The notes below the pieces were generated by a model. The model was not told the DNA's origin, did not search any database, and saw nothing but the letters and a program-made list of their open reading frames with translations. Shown here piece by piece: positions 17,353 to 27,568 of a stretch of 57,996 nt of DNA. Each line of letters opens with the position of its first letter. Within the stretch, counting starts at the first letter, position 1. The DNA comes from an uncultured Lachnospiraceae bacterium (GTDB lineage: Bacteria > Bacillota > Clostridia > Lachnospirales > Lachnospiraceae). Location: assembly GCA_902789555.1 (NCBI GenBank), contig CADAOF010000014.1:1-57996 (forward strand), read 5' to 3'. The translations under genes were made by a program, and so were the position numbers.

Positions 17353-20300
17353 ATGCCAGTCGGTTTTCTGCTGGGTGCAAGCGGAAGCGGCAAATCTTCA
17401 GCGCTCCGGAATCTCGTGATCCGGAGGAGCCTTGCGGAACCGCTGTCCCGCCATATCGTCTTCGTACCGGAGCAGTCGACCTTTACGACGCAGCAGGCCT
17501 TTATCGCCGCCCACCCGCGGCAGGCCATGCTGAACATCGAGGTCATCAGCTTCGGGCATCTGGCGCGCCGCGTTTTCCGTGAATTTTCCGCGGAGAAGGC
17601 GAAGGTGCTGGATGAGAACGGAAAGCAGATGCTCCTCACCCTTGCGGCTGAGGACGTGAAAAAGGATCTGACGGTCTACGCAAAGCAGATAAGGCGGCCG
17701 GGCTTTCTCGCGAAGCTCGGGAGTCTCTTTGCCGAATGGGACATGAACGACATCTCCCCGGACCGGCTTCTGGAGATCGCGGGAGAAGCGGGGATAAGGC
17801 CTCTTCTGGCTGCCAAGCTGAAGGAACTGTCCCGGATCTACCGCGCCTTCAAAGCGCGTCTCGGAAACGGGACCGTGACGGCGGAGGAAACGCTGCCCAG
17901 GCTCCTCCGGCTCCTGCCGCGCTCGAACGCGGCGCGCGGCGCATATTTGTATTTCGACGGCTTTACCGGCTTTACCAGGGTGCAGTACCGGCTCATCACC
18001 GAACTGATCCGCAGGAGCCGGGAGAGCCTTTTTGTGTTTACGCTGCCGAAGGCAGAAGAGGGACAAGGCCGGAAAGCCGGCCGGGAACATCTGTTCCGCA
18101 TGAGCACCGAAGCCCTGGAAAAGATCAAAGGCTGTGCCGCGGATGCCGGCATGCCGCTCGGGAATATCCTCTGGGCAGAAGACGTTCCGTCGCCGGTGAG
18201 GCGTGCGGATGACCTCGCATTCCTGGAAAAACACCTGATGCGCTTCGGGAAGGAAACGTATCCGGAAGTGCCGCAGCACATCGAGGCCGTCGGCTGCCTG
18301 AACCTGCGCACGGAATGCCGCGCCGCGGTGCTGGAGGTCCTGCGGCTTGCCCGCGAGGAAGGCCTGAGGTGGCGCGAGATCGCGCTGACCGTGGGAGATA
18401 AGGAACGTTACGTCCCCGCTCTGGAGGAAGATCTGAAGGAAGCAGGGATCCCGTACTTTACCGACCGGCGCGCACCGCTCGGACGGCATCCCCTCATCCG
18501 TATGCTGGAAGCCGCGCTGGACGCGGTCACCGGCAATTACGAGCGTGACAGCGTGCTGCGATATCTGAAGAACGAATGCGGTCCGCTCACCCGTGAGGAG
18601 AGCGATGTTTTTGAAAACTACCTGCTGTCGGCGGGGATCCGCCGGGGTGCGTCGGGCAGAAATCCCATGACGGGGCCTTACGGCCGTCTTTCCCGCCTGC
18701 GCTACGAATCGGACGAAGCCTATGAAGCCCGCAGGGAGGAGACGCTTCCCCGAATGAATGCTCTCCGTGAACGCGCGCTCGGACCGCTGCAGAAACTGCA
18801 CGAAACCGTAGGCAGCCGCGGCAGCCGGAGCACCGGAGAAATGGCTGAAGCCGTTCTCGAATTTCTGGAATCGATCGGCGTCGGAGATAAGCTCGCGGCG
18901 CGTGCAGAGCGCTTCAGAGCGGCCGGGCAGAGCCGCGAGGCGGAGGAATGGGAGAAGGTCCTTGAGACCGTGAACGATTTCTTTACGCATATGAAGGAAC
19001 TGCTCGGCGGCATGCGCATGAGTGCGCAGGATTTCTGCCTGCTCGCGAAGACCGGCCTCGACAGCCTGAAACTGGGAAGCATCCCTGCGGAGCCGGACCA
19101 GCTGGTGATCGGCGACGTGCAGCGAAGCCGCTACAACGATATCAAGGCTCTTCTGGTCCTGGGCATGAACGACGGCGTCATCCCGAATACCGGCAGGAGC
19201 GGCGGGATCATTACCGACCGCGAACGCGTCCAGCTCGAAAAGTACGAGCCGGATCTCGGCTATACGGACGAACGCGCGCTTTTCGAAGAGCGTTTTTATG
19301 TCTACCGCCTGCTGACGAGGCCGTCCGAACGCCTGTATCTGAGTTTTTCGGAGAGCGGCGGCGACGGGAAGCCCATCGGCAGAAGCCCGGTCTTAAAAGA
19401 GATCGAGGAACTGTTCCCGAAACTGGAAGTCCGGTCGTTCGGCGAGATCTGCCGGAATGAGCCGCTGCGCGCAGTCGCCGGGAAGGAAACGGCAGCCCGG
19501 GCGCTGGCGGAACGGATCCGTCTGAGAAAGGGCGGCTGGGAAGAACTGTATGCGATGCTTCTGCAGTCGCCGGATTTTGCCGCGCGTCTGGGTAAGCTGG
19601 AACAAGGCGCGCTCCGCTATTACCGCCCGGTCCCCCTCACGCCGGAACAGGCCGAAGCCCTCTTCGGCACGGTGCTCCGCGGCAGTGTCACCCGCCTGGA
19701 ACGCTTTTCGGAGTGCCCGTACAGGCATTTCCTGCAGTACGGACTCGGCCTTGAGGAAAGAGACGAGATGTCCTGGGAGGCGGCTGACCACGGCACCTTC
19801 TTCCACAAGGTGATGGAGGTCATCCTCCGCAGCGTAAAAGAGAGCGGAAAACGCCTTAAGGACCTGAGCAGCGAAGAGAGAGAGGAACTGGTCCGGAAGG
19901 GCATCGGCGCCGCTGTCCGCGCCGGCAGCGATACCGAACTGCAGGACAAGGCGGACAGAGAATACCTGCTCGGCCGCTGGAAGGACCTCTTTGCGAGGCA
20001 GATCGGTGCGATGGCCGAAATGGAGGCTGACGACGGATTCCTGCCGGAAAGCTTTGAACTGCAGTTCGGCGGGGACGAGCTCGCGCTGGATCTCGGCGGA
20101 GGCCGCAGCATGCGGCTGAGCGGCCAGATCGACCGCCTGGACGTTTGGAAAAACGCCGGAACAGACTGGATCCGGGTCGTCGACTATAAAACTTCGGACC
20201 ACTCCCTTGACGGGACAAAGCTTCACGCAGGACTGCAGCTGCAGCTCTTCACCTACCTGAACGTGGCGGTCGCGAAGGCGCGCGCGGAAGGGAAGAACGC

Positions 20301-20754
20301 CATGCCCGGCGGGCTGTACTATGCCGTTCTGACGGACAAATGGACCGATAAGGACCTTGACGATCCCGAAAAACAGGAGCAGGCGCTGAATATGTGCTAC
20401 CGGCTGACCGGGCTGACGGCGCAGGAGGCAAAGAGTGTTACGCTGGACGCGGGTTTCGGCCAGTACGGCAGGATGAACGTGGTCAGGTCTTCCACGCTGG
20501 AAACGGTCGGCGCGTACGTCCGCGGCGAGGAGGTCCGGCTCGGCCGGGAGATCCTCGGCGGGAAGATCACGATTGCGCCTGCGGCTGAAGATGACGGGAA
20601 GGAAGGCGCCTGTAAGTTCTGCGATTTCCGGAGCATCTGCCGCTTTGACGAGCGGATCCCGGGCATGAAGGCGCGCATCCCGGACAAGCTTTCGATGGAG
20701 GAATTCTGTCAGGAAGTGACGGATGCCGCGAAAGGAAAGGAGGCAGCACGGTGA
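17353..20754 (+). CDS. addB: ATP-dependent helicase/nuclease subunit B (AddB)
   Basis: 1,133 residues. The N-terminal Walker A is GASGSGKSS. The C-terminal RecB-like nuclease has VVDYKTS near residue 942. The four Fe-S cysteines typical of AddB are present: one in SECPYRHF (about 789) and three in CKFCDFRSIC (about 1087-1096). AddB with AddA makes the AddAB helicase-nuclease that resects double-strand breaks to Chi sites. RBS TAGGAGGAG precedes the ATG. The stop overlaps the GTG start of addA (GTGA). Confidence 0.95.
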   Translation: MPVGFLLGASGSGKSSALRNLVIRRSLAEPLSRHIVFVPEQSTFTTQQAFIAAHPRQAMLNIEVISFGHLARRVFREFSAEKAKVLDENGKQMLLTLAAEDVKKDLTVYAKQIRRPGFLAKLGSLFAEWDMNDISPDRLLEIAGEAGIRPLLAAKLKELSRIYRAFKARLGNGTVTAEETLPRLLRLLPRSNAARGAYLYFDGFTGFTRVQYRLITELIRRSRESLFVFTLPKAEEGQGRKAGREHLFRMSTEALEKIKGCAADAGMPLGNILWAEDVPSPVRRADDLAFLEKHLMRFGKETYPEVPQHIEAVGCLNLRTECRAAVLEVLRLAREEGLRWREIALTVGDKERYVPALEEDLKEAGIPYFTDRRAPLGRHPLIRMLEAALDAVTGNYERDSVLRYLKNECGPLTREESDVFENYLLSAGIRRGASGRNPMTGPYGRLSRLRYESDEAYEARREETLPRMNALRERALGPLQKLHETVGSRGSRSTGEMAEAVLEFLESIGVGDKLAARAERFRAAGQSREAEEWEKVLETVNDFFTHMKELLGGMRMSAQDFCLLAKTGLDSLKLGSIPAEPDQLVIGDVQRSRYNDIKALLVLGMNDGVIPNTGRSGGIITDRERVQLEKYEPDLGYTDERALFEERFYVYRLLTRPSERLYLSFSESGGDGKPIGRSPVLKEIEELFPKLEVRSFGEICRNEPLRAVAGKETAARALAERIRLRKGGWEELYAMLLQSPDFAARLGKLEQGALRYYRPVPLTPEQAEALFGTVLRGSVTRLERFSECPYRHFLQYGLGLEERDEMSWEAADHGTFFHKVMEVILRSVKESGKRLKDLSSEEREELVRKGIGAAVRAGSDTELQDKADREYLLGRWKDLFARQIGAMAEMEADDGFLPESFELQFGGDELALDLGGGRSMRLSGQIDRLDVWKNAGTDWIRVVDYKTSDHSLDGTKLHAGLQLQLFTYLNVAVAKARAEGKNAMPGGLYYAVLTDKWTDKDLDDPEKQEQALNMCYRLTGLTAQEAKSVTLDAGFGQYGRMNVVRSSTLETVGAYVRGEEVRLGREILGGKITIAPAAEDDGKEGACKFCDFRSICRFDERIPGMKARIPDKLSMEEFCQEVTDAAKGKEAAR

Positions 20755-23700
20755 GTTTCGTTCCCAGTCCCATGCAGGAACAGGTCATCCGCCACAGGGG
20801 AGGCTCCCTGCTGGTGGCGGCAGCGGCAGGCAGCGGCAAGACGACGACCCTGATCGCACACGTGCTGGACCGCCTGAAGAAAAAAGAAGGCGATCTCCGC
20901 CGCATGATCATCGTGACCTATACGAACGCGGCGGCGGCCGAGATGCGGACCAAGCTGATCAGCGAGTTGAAGAAAGCCCTGGAAGCGGACCCGGATTCCC
21001 GGAATCTCCGCGAGCAGTCGGCGATCGCCCCGCAGACGCATATCTGCACGGTGGACAGCCTGTGCGGCTTCCTCGTGCGGAATTACTTTGACCGTCTGGA
21101 CATCTCGCCGGACATCCGGATCGCAGACAAGGCTGAACTTGTCCTGCTGAAGGATGACGTGCTGGACAGCCTTCTGGAGAAAAAATACATTGCGGCGGAC
21201 GAAGAGGACCTTCTGACGCTGCTTTCGGATTACTCGTCGGAAAAGGGCGACCGAAGCATCCGCGACATGGTGAAGAAACTTTACGATACCGCGCAGAACG
21301 CTCTCTATCCGGATGAGTGGCTGGCGGAAGCGGAAAAACCGCAGCCGGAGGAGGAAGACGCCTTCTGGGATCAGGAATGGGTCGCGGGCTGCGAGAGGCA
21401 CCTCCGGGAGAAACTGGAGTCCGTACGCGGCCGCATCCTCGGCCTGCAGCGGGAAGCGGTGACGAGCGAAGCACCGATGAAAGGTCAGTATGCCGGGATG
21501 TGTCAGAGCGACCTGGATCTGGTCGACGGCATCCTTCGGGAGGATCTTCGCGGAATGATGCTGCGGCTCGGGGGGAAGCTTGACTATGCCAAGAAACCGC
21601 AGCTGCGCAAGGGAAAGGCGACCGCCGAAGACGAGGAACTGGACGAGCGGATCAAGGATGTCCGCGGAAGCATCAAGGACGATATCGGAAAACTCCAGAC
21701 GCTGTACGGCAGCGCTTCCGCCCGCCAGTTCGAACTGGTCCGGATGGCGGAGCGGCCGAAGAAGGCGCTGATCAGACTCACCCGCGAGTTCGGCGAAGCC
21801 TTCCGGGCCGAGATGAAAAACCGCAACATCGCGGACTTCATCGACATCGAGCACCATGCGCTCGATCTTCTCATCGAAAGAGACGAAAACGGCGTGATGC
21901 GGCGTACGGCGCTCGCGAAGGAACTGGCAGCAGAATTTGACGAAATCATCGTTGACGAATATCAGGACATCAACAACGTGCAGGATGCCCTTCTTCATGC
22001 GCTCTCCGGCGAGGAGGACGGACGTCCGAACCTCTTCATGGTCGGCGACGTCAAGCAGAGCATCTACCGTTTCCGACGTGCGAACCCCGAGATCTTCCTG
22101 CAGAAATACAGGACCTTTGACGAAGCGGAAGGGGCGGCGCACAGGAAGATCGATCTCTCCGCCAACTACCGCTCGCGGAAGGAGGTCGTGGACGGCGTGA
22201 ACGACCTGTTCCGGCGGATCATGAACGAAGCTTTCGGCGGTATCAGTTACGACGAGAAGGCACAGCTGAACTTCGGCGCAAAAGGCTTTGACGAAAACGG
22301 TCACGTGCCGGAGGTCCTGCTGTGTGAAAGCACCGACAGCGCAGCCGAGGACCGTGCGGCCGAGGCCGGGCGGATCGGCAGGAAGATTCTGGAACTGACG
22401 GAAAAGGGCGTGCTGAACGACGGCGGTCCGGAAAAGACGCGGAAGATCGCCCTGAAGGACATTCAGATCCTGATGCGGACCATGACGGACGCGCGGATCT
22501 ACGTGGAGACGCTGGCCGGGATGGGCATTCCCGCCGCTGCTCCGTTAAAACACGGCTTTTACGATACGGAAGAGGTGCAGACTGTCCTGGCTCTTCTGAA
22601 AACGATCGATAATCCGAAGCAGGACGTTCCGCTGGCATCGGTCCTGCTCTCGCCCTTCGGCGGCTTTGACGACGGCAGCCTTGCGGACATCGCGGCCTTC
22701 GCGAAGAAGGAGGCGCCTGAAGCGAGGGGGCTGTATGACCGCCTCTGCGCGGTCCGGGAAAAGGCTCCGGAACGCTTCGGCAGAGTGGGGATCTTCCTGG
22801 AACAGTTGGACCGCTGGAGGGATCTTGCCGAGACCTGCTCCATCCCGGAACTGATCCATGCGCTCATGACCGAGAGCGGTTATGAGCTTTACCTCCGGGC
22901 GATGCCGGGCGGCATATCGAGGCTTGCCAATCTGGAGGCCCTGCTGGACAAGGCGGAAGCCTACGAAAACTCCAGCTACCGCGGCCTGTTCCAGTTCAAC
23001 CGCTATATTGAGAGCGTCATCGACCGCATCAGGGACGGGACAGACGAAGGCGAATCGGCACCGGTCCGCGACGATGACGACGTCGTACACGTGGATACGA
23101 TCCATTCGGCGAAGGGGCTGCAGTATCCGGTCGTCTTTCTGGCTGACGCGTCAAGGGATTTCAACCTCTCGGACGCGACCGGAAGCGTACTGATCCACGA
23201 GAAGGAAGGCATTGCGCTGGAAAGCCGCGACGGCAGGACAAGGCAGAAACTGAAAAACCTGCGCAAGATCTACGCAGCCGATCTGATCCGGGAGGAACTG
23301 AAGGCTGAGCAGCTGCGCCTGCTCTACGTTGCTCTGACCCGGGCGGAAGAATATCTGTTCATCTCCGGAACGGTGAAGGACGCGCGGAAATGGCGCGGCG
23401 GATACCGGGCGCTGGAGGGGGCAGAAGGCCCTCTGCCTTCTTATGCCGTGAAGAACGGCAGCAATTATCTCGACTGGATCCTGATGGCTGCCGCAGCAGG
23501 AATGCCGCACGTCAGGATCGTGCCGGAGACGGCAGGGGATCTTGCGGAACACGAAAGACGGAGCCTCGGTGCCGCGTTCGGCTGGGAAGAACTGCGGCAG
23601 AAGATGGAGTCCGTCCGCAGGGAGCCGCCCGCAATATCGAAAGAACTTGATAAACGCGTGAATTTCTGCTATCCTTATGAGGCGTTAGCCGGCGTCCGCG

Positions 23701-24377
23701 GGATCGTAACGGTCTCCGCATTAAAGCAGGCGGCGCAGGAGGATGCATCCGCGGACCCGCCGGAAGAAGGGCCGGCGGATGAACTGCCTGCCGTGAAACG
23801 GGAGCGCGGGGAAAACGCTCCGGAGGAAACAGCCGGCAGCAAAGAACGCCTTTCGGGCGCCGAGCGCGGCACCGTGTACCATAAGATCATGGAGCATCTC
23901 AGCATTGCGAAGCTTACTGACGTAGCCTCGGCAGCTGCGGAGATCGCCCGCATGAAGGACGAAGGGCTCCTGAGCGGGGATGAGGCAGCAGCCGTCAGCC
24001 CGGCGGAGATCACGGCTTTCTTCGGGACGGCGCTCGGAGAACGCGCCCGGCGGGCGGACGCGGAAGGGAGACTCTTCCGTGAACAACCTTTCATCCTGGG
24101 CGTTCCGCTGTCCGAGACCGATCCGGCGCACGAAGGCAGCCGCGAACGCATTCTCATCCAGGGCATCATCGACCTGTATTTTGAAGAAGACGGCAAACTG
24201 GTCCTTGCTGACTATAAGACCGACCGCGTCGCGAAAGCCGAGGATCTCATTCCGCACTACCGCACGCAGCTGCATTACTACCGCAAGGCGCTGGAGCAGG
24301 CGACGGGAATGACCGTTGCCGAAACATACATTTACAGTACTGTTCTGAAAGAAACGGTGCTGCTGCCCGGAACGTAA
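20751..24377 (+). CDS. addA: ATP-dependent helicase/nuclease subunit A (AddA)
   Basis: 1,208 residues, GTG start overlapping addB. UvrD-type SF1 helicase: Walker A AAAGSGKTTTL near residue 25, Walker B IIVDEYQDINN, motif III VGDVKQSIYRFR, motif IV NYRSR, motif V HSAKGLQYPVV, motif VI LLYVALTRAEE. The C-terminal nuclease has LADYKTDR (about 1153), followed by QLHYYRKAL. It is the 3'-5' motor and one of two nucleases of AddAB. The gene pair is complete and without frameshifts. Confidence 0.96.
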   Translation: MSFVPSPMQEQVIRHRGGSLLVAAAAGSGKTTTLIAHVLDRLKKKEGDLRRMIIVTYTNAAAAEMRTKLISELKKALEADPDSRNLREQSAIAPQTHICTVDSLCGFLVRNYFDRLDISPDIRIADKAELVLLKDDVLDSLLEKKYIAADEEDLLTLLSDYSSEKGDRSIRDMVKKLYDTAQNALYPDEWLAEAEKPQPEEEDAFWDQEWVAGCERHLREKLESVRGRILGLQREAVTSEAPMKGQYAGMCQSDLDLVDGILREDLRGMMLRLGGKLDYAKKPQLRKGKATAEDEELDERIKDVRGSIKDDIGKLQTLYGSASARQFELVRMAERPKKALIRLTREFGEAFRAEMKNRNIADFIDIEHHALDLLIERDENGVMRRTALAKELAAEFDEIIVDEYQDINNVQDALLHALSGEEDGRPNLFMVGDVKQSIYRFRRANPEIFLQKYRTFDEAEGAAHRKIDLSANYRSRKEVVDGVNDLFRRIMNEAFGGISYDEKAQLNFGAKGFDENGHVPEVLLCESTDSAAEDRAAEAGRIGRKILELTEKGVLNDGGPEKTRKIALKDIQILMRTMTDARIYVETLAGMGIPAAAPLKHGFYDTEEVQTVLALLKTIDNPKQDVPLASVLLSPFGGFDDGSLADIAAFAKKEAPEARGLYDRLCAVREKAPERFGRVGIFLEQLDRWRDLAETCSIPELIHALMTESGYELYLRAMPGGISRLANLEALLDKAEAYENSSYRGLFQFNRYIESVIDRIRDGTDEGESAPVRDDDDVVHVDTIHSAKGLQYPVVFLADASRDFNLSDATGSVLIHEKEGIALESRDGRTRQKLKNLRKIYAADLIREELKAEQLRLLYVALTRAEEYLFISGTVKDARKWRGGYRALEGAEGPLPSYAVKNGSNYLDWILMAAAAGMPHVRIVPETAGDLAEHERRSLGAAFGWEELRQKMESVRREPPAISKELDKRVNFCYPYEALAGVRGIVTVSALKQAAQEDASADPPEEGPADELPAVKRERGENAPEETAGSKERLSGAERGTVYHKIMEHLSIAKLTDVASAAAEIARMKDEGLLSGDEAAAVSPAEITAFFGTALGERARRADAEGRLFREQPFILGVPLSETDPAHEGSRERILIQGIIDLYFEEDGKLVLADYKTDRVAKAEDLIPHYRTQLHYYRKALEQATGMTVAETYIYSTVLKETVLLPGT

Positions 24378-24397
24378 ATTCTGAGGAAAGGGAAATC

Positions 24398-25441
24398 ATG
24401 GCGGAAGAGTTCGGAAAAAACCGCAACACCGGAACGGATGAAGACCTGCTGCGGCTGGATAACGAAGAGTATCCGGCGAAGCGGGAGGATCTCAGCGTGA
24501 CCGGTAAGCATAAAAGCTACAAAAAGAAGAAAAATAAGGCGATCTATCCGATCCTTATCGTTCTTCTTCTGTGCGTGATGGGCTACAGCGGCTATCAGAT
24601 CGCCGCAACGTTCATACGGGACCTGAAGGCGGATAAAGTCTACGAGAATATTGAGCATCAGTATCTCCTGGAAGACGATCCCACCGATATGCCGGTGCCG
24701 ACGGAGCCTTCACGGACGGAAACTTCTCCCTCGGAAACGTACGGTGAGCCGCAGAGTACCGAGGAGCCGGAGCAGCCGCAGGAGACCGAAGAGACCGCTT
24801 CCCTGATCACGGTGGAAGCTGATCCGGAAACAACAGCTCCGCCGGCCGTTCCGAAGACGACTGCTGCTCCGGTGGATCCGATGCGCATCCTGAACGTGAA
24901 CTTCACCAGCCTGAAAAAGGCGAACAGCGATGTCATCGCCTGGCTCCAGGGACTGGGCGGCCTCGTGAACTATCCTGTCGTGCAGGGCAGCGACAATGCC
25001 TACTACCTGACGCATCTGTTCGACCGCACCGGAAATGCCAACGGAACGCTGTTCGTTCACTGCGAAAACCGCTTCCTCCAGGATGACGTCACGTTCATTT
25101 TCGGCCATCACATGAGAAGCGGCAAGATGTTCGGCCACCTCACGGACTACGAATCGAGCACCTTCTATTACAATAATCCGATCATCAGGCTTTACACGCC
25201 GGAAAAGGTCTACACGCTGAAGATCTATGCCGTCGTGCGCGGCACCGGAACGGAGCAGATCACGCTGAACTATGCGGACGAAGCGGATTTCAACCGCGGC
25301 ATGCAGGCGTATGCCGGCCGCTCGCTGCATCCGGCATCGGTTCCCGTGTACTACGGAGACAAGATCGTATGCCTGTGCACCTGCTCCCGCCATATCGACG
25401 ACGGACGCTTCTTTATCTACTGCAAAGTGATGGATCCTTAA
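24398..25441 (+). CDS. Class B-type sortase with N-terminal anchor and long linker
   Basis: 347 residues. The cytoplasmic N-terminus is charged (KSYKKKKNK) and a membrane helix follows (about 48-68). A Pro/Glu/Thr-rich linker (90-160) leads to the sortase domain (about 165-347). Catalytic residues: H237 in FGHHM, C329 in CLCTCS, R337 in DDGRF. The VNYPVVQ and TLFVHC segments match class B sortases. Such enzymes cleave a C-terminal sorting signal and attach proteins to the wall or polymerise pili. No candidate substrate with an obvious LPxTG/NPQTN-type tail lies in the window. RBS GGAAAGGGAAATC precedes the start. Confidence 0.88.
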   Translation: MAEEFGKNRNTGTDEDLLRLDNEEYPAKREDLSVTGKHKSYKKKKNKAIYPILIVLLLCVMGYSGYQIAATFIRDLKADKVYENIEHQYLLEDDPTDMPVPTEPSRTETSPSETYGEPQSTEEPEQPQETEETASLITVEADPETTAPPAVPKTTAAPVDPMRILNVNFTSLKKANSDVIAWLQGLGGLVNYPVVQGSDNAYYLTHLFDRTGNANGTLFVHCENRFLQDDVTFIFGHHMRSGKMFGHLTDYESSTFYYNNPIIRLYTPEKVYTLKIYAVVRGTGTEQITLNYADEADFNRGMQAYAGRSLHPASVPVYYGDKIVCLCTCSRHIDDGRFFIYCKVMDP

Positions 25442-25443
25442 CC

Positions 25444-26820
25444 ATGAGCAAACAATACGACATCATGATCATCGGGGCAGGCCCCGGCGGCATATTCACG
25501 GCTTATGAACTGCTGCAGAAAAAACCAGGACTGAAGATCGCTGTGTTCGAGGCTGGCGGAAGGCTGGAAGAGCGCCGCTGCCCCATCGACGGCGATAAGG
25601 TAAAATCCTGCGTCCACTGCAAAACCTGTGCCATCATGAACGGCTTCGGCGGCGCCGGTGCTTTCTCGGACGGCAAGTACAACATCACGAACGATTTCGG
25701 CGGCACCCTCTACGAGCACATCGGAAAGACAAAGGCCACCGAACTGATGCAGTACGTGGATTCCATCAACATGGCAAACGGCGGCGCGGGCTCAAAACTC
25801 TACTCCACCGGCAGTACCTATATTAAAAAACTCTGCCTGCAGAACAAGCTTCACCTGCTGGACGCTTCCGTGCGGCATCTCGGCACCGACAAGAATTACG
25901 TGGTGCTGGGGAACCTGTTCGAGCAGCTGAAGGATAAGGTCGATTTCTTCTTCCACACCCCGGTCGAGAAGCTGGAAAAGACCGAAACGGGCTTCGCCGC
26001 GGTCGCAAAAGGAGAACGCCATGAGGCGCCGCGCTGCGTGGTCTCCGTAGGCCGCAGCGGCAGCAAGTGGATGGAATCTGCCTGCAGGGACCTTGGGATA
26101 AAGACCCGCTCGAACCGTGTGGACATCGGCCTGCGCGTGGAACTTCCTGCCGAGATCTTCTCTGAACTCACCGACGAGCTTTACGAGAGCAAGATCGTGT
26201 ACCGGACCGAAAAATACGGCGACCTGGTGCGGACCTTCTGCATGAATCCGCATGGTGTGGTGGTCAACGAGAACACGAACGGCATCGTGACCGTGAACGG
26301 CCACAGCTACGAGGATCCCGCCCTGCATACGCCGAACACCAACTTTGCCCTGCTCGTGGCGAAGCATTTCACCGAACCGTTCAACGATTCGACGGCCTAC
26401 GCGGAGAACATCGCGAAACTTTCCAACATGCTGGGGGGCGGTGTGATCGTGCAGCGCTTCGGCGACCTCGTGCAGGGACGGCGCTCGACGCCCGACCGCA
26501 TCCGCCAGAGCTTCACCGAGCCGACGCTTTCGGCAACGCCCGGCGACCTTTCCCTGGTCATGCCCAAGCGCATTCTCGACGGGATCATCGAGATGATCTA
26601 CGCTCTGGACAAGATCGCGCCCGGCACCGCGAACGACGAGACCCTGCTCTACGGCGTGGAGGTCAAGTTCTACAACATGGAAGTGGAGATCGACGAGAAC
26701 CTCGAGACCTGCCACAAGGGGCTGTACGTGATCGGCGACGGCAGCGGCGTGACGCACTCCCTGTCCCATGCCTCCGCAAGCGGCGTTTACGTCGCGCGGA
26801 AGATCGCAGAAGAGATCTGA
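25444..26820 (+). CDS. FAD-dependent dehydrogenase, COG2509-like
   Basis: 458 residues. The N-terminal dinucleotide motif GAGPGGIFTAYEL is followed by a cysteine-rich stretch (CPIDGDKVKSCVHCKTC). C-terminal features are VIGDGSGVTHSLSHASASG and a GI-type helix. These match the uncharacterised FAD dehydrogenase group COG2509; the substrate is unknown. The start at 25444 is 3 bp after the sortase stop, and the first residues SKQYDIMIIGAG fit the family. The cysteine pair/quartet could hold a disulfide or metal, which is inference. Confidence 0.82.
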   Translation: MSKQYDIMIIGAGPGGIFTAYELLQKKPGLKIAVFEAGGRLEERRCPIDGDKVKSCVHCKTCAIMNGFGGAGAFSDGKYNITNDFGGTLYEHIGKTKATELMQYVDSINMANGGAGSKLYSTGSTYIKKLCLQNKLHLLDASVRHLGTDKNYVVLGNLFEQLKDKVDFFFHTPVEKLEKTETGFAAVAKGERHEAPRCVVSVGRSGSKWMESACRDLGIKTRSNRVDIGLRVELPAEIFSELTDELYESKIVYRTEKYGDLVRTFCMNPHGVVVNENTNGIVTVNGHSYEDPALHTPNTNFALLVAKHFTEPFNDSTAYAENIAKLSNMLGGGVIVQRFGDLVQGRRSTPDRIRQSFTEPTLSATPGDLSLVMPKRILDGIIEMIYALDKIAPGTANDETLLYGVEVKFYNMEVEIDENLETCHKGLYVIGDGSGVTHSLSHASASGVYVARKIAEEI

Positions 26821-26879
26821 CGCGGCAAACGGGACATCTGTCCGTGAAATACGGACTGAGATAAAATTTTGTATACTGA

Positions 26880-26908
26880 CCGCGGACATGTTGCTCCGCG
26901 GTTTTTTT
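26880..26908 (+). terminator. Rho-independent terminator after the FAD dehydrogenase
   Basis: CCGCGG (26880-26885) pairs with CCGCGG (26896-26901), with a 10-nt loop and seven Ts. It overlaps the -35 region of the next promoter. Confidence 0.8.
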
Positions 26909-26918
26909 GTGCTATAAT
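26891..26918 (+). promoter_or_regulatory. Promoter of the LOG-tdh-kbl region
   Basis: Extended -10 TGCTATAAT (TATAAT at 26913-26918) with a weak TTGCTC -35 at 26891-26896, 16-bp spacer. The -35 lies inside the loop and distal arm of the preceding terminator. Confidence 0.65.
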
Positions 26919-27000
26919 GACGGGAGAGAACAGACGGAACGTATTCACATAAGGGCAGGTCCGGCCTGACGCGCCGCACGGCCCGTGAAAGGAGCGAATC

Positions 27001-27540
27001 ATGAAGGTTGCCGTATATTGCGGTTCGAAATGCGGAAACGATCCTGCCTTCCTGCAGGCGGCGAAGGACCTGGGCAGGTGGATCGGCGCGGGCGGGAACA
27101 CCCTGGTCTACGGCGGTGCGACCGACGGCCTGATGGGCGCAGTGGCAGACGCCGTGCTGGAAGCCGGCGGAGAGGTCATCGGCGTGATGACCACCATGCC
27201 GGAGATCCTGGAGAGAAAGCATCCCGGCCTGAAAAACTGCATGGTGGTGCCGAACCTCGGCGAAAGAAAACGCACCATGATGGAACTGGCTGACGCCTAT
27301 GTGGCGCTGCCCGGCGGTCCCGGGACCCTCGACGAGGTCTCGGACGTCATTTCCCTGGCGCGGCTGAAGGTCGACGACAAGCCGGTGATCCTGATGAACA
27401 TCAACGGTTATTACGAGCCGCTCAGAGAAGTGCTGCAGGCCATGGTCCGCGCGGAATTCATCAGCGCGGAGGAGATCGACGGCGTGCATTTCCTGGCGAC
27501 GGTAGAAGAAGCAGGAGAGGAACTGGGAAGGCGCGGCTGA
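27001..27540 (+). CDS. LOG-family nucleoside-5'-monophosphate phosphoribohydrolase
   Basis: 179 residues, typical for TIGR00730/LOG proteins. AVYCGSKCGNDP opens a Rossmann-like fold, GGATDGLMGAVADA follows, and the LOG signature LPGGPGTLDEV includes the conserved Glu. Family members release the base from cytokinin-type or other nucleotide monophosphates; in bacteria the physiological substrate is often unclear. AAAGGAGCG precedes the ATG. tdh begins 28 bp downstream. Confidence 0.88.
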   Translation: MKVAVYCGSKCGNDPAFLQAAKDLGRWIGAGGNTLVYGGATDGLMGAVADAVLEAGGEVIGVMTTMPEILERKHPGLKNCMVVPNLGERKRTMMELADAYVALPGGPGTLDEVSDVISLARLKVDDKPVILMNINGYYEPLREVLQAMVRAEFISAEEIDGVHFLATVEEAGEELGRRG

Positions 27541-27568
27541 GAGCTGCCCTTGCCCTGAAAGGAGACAT

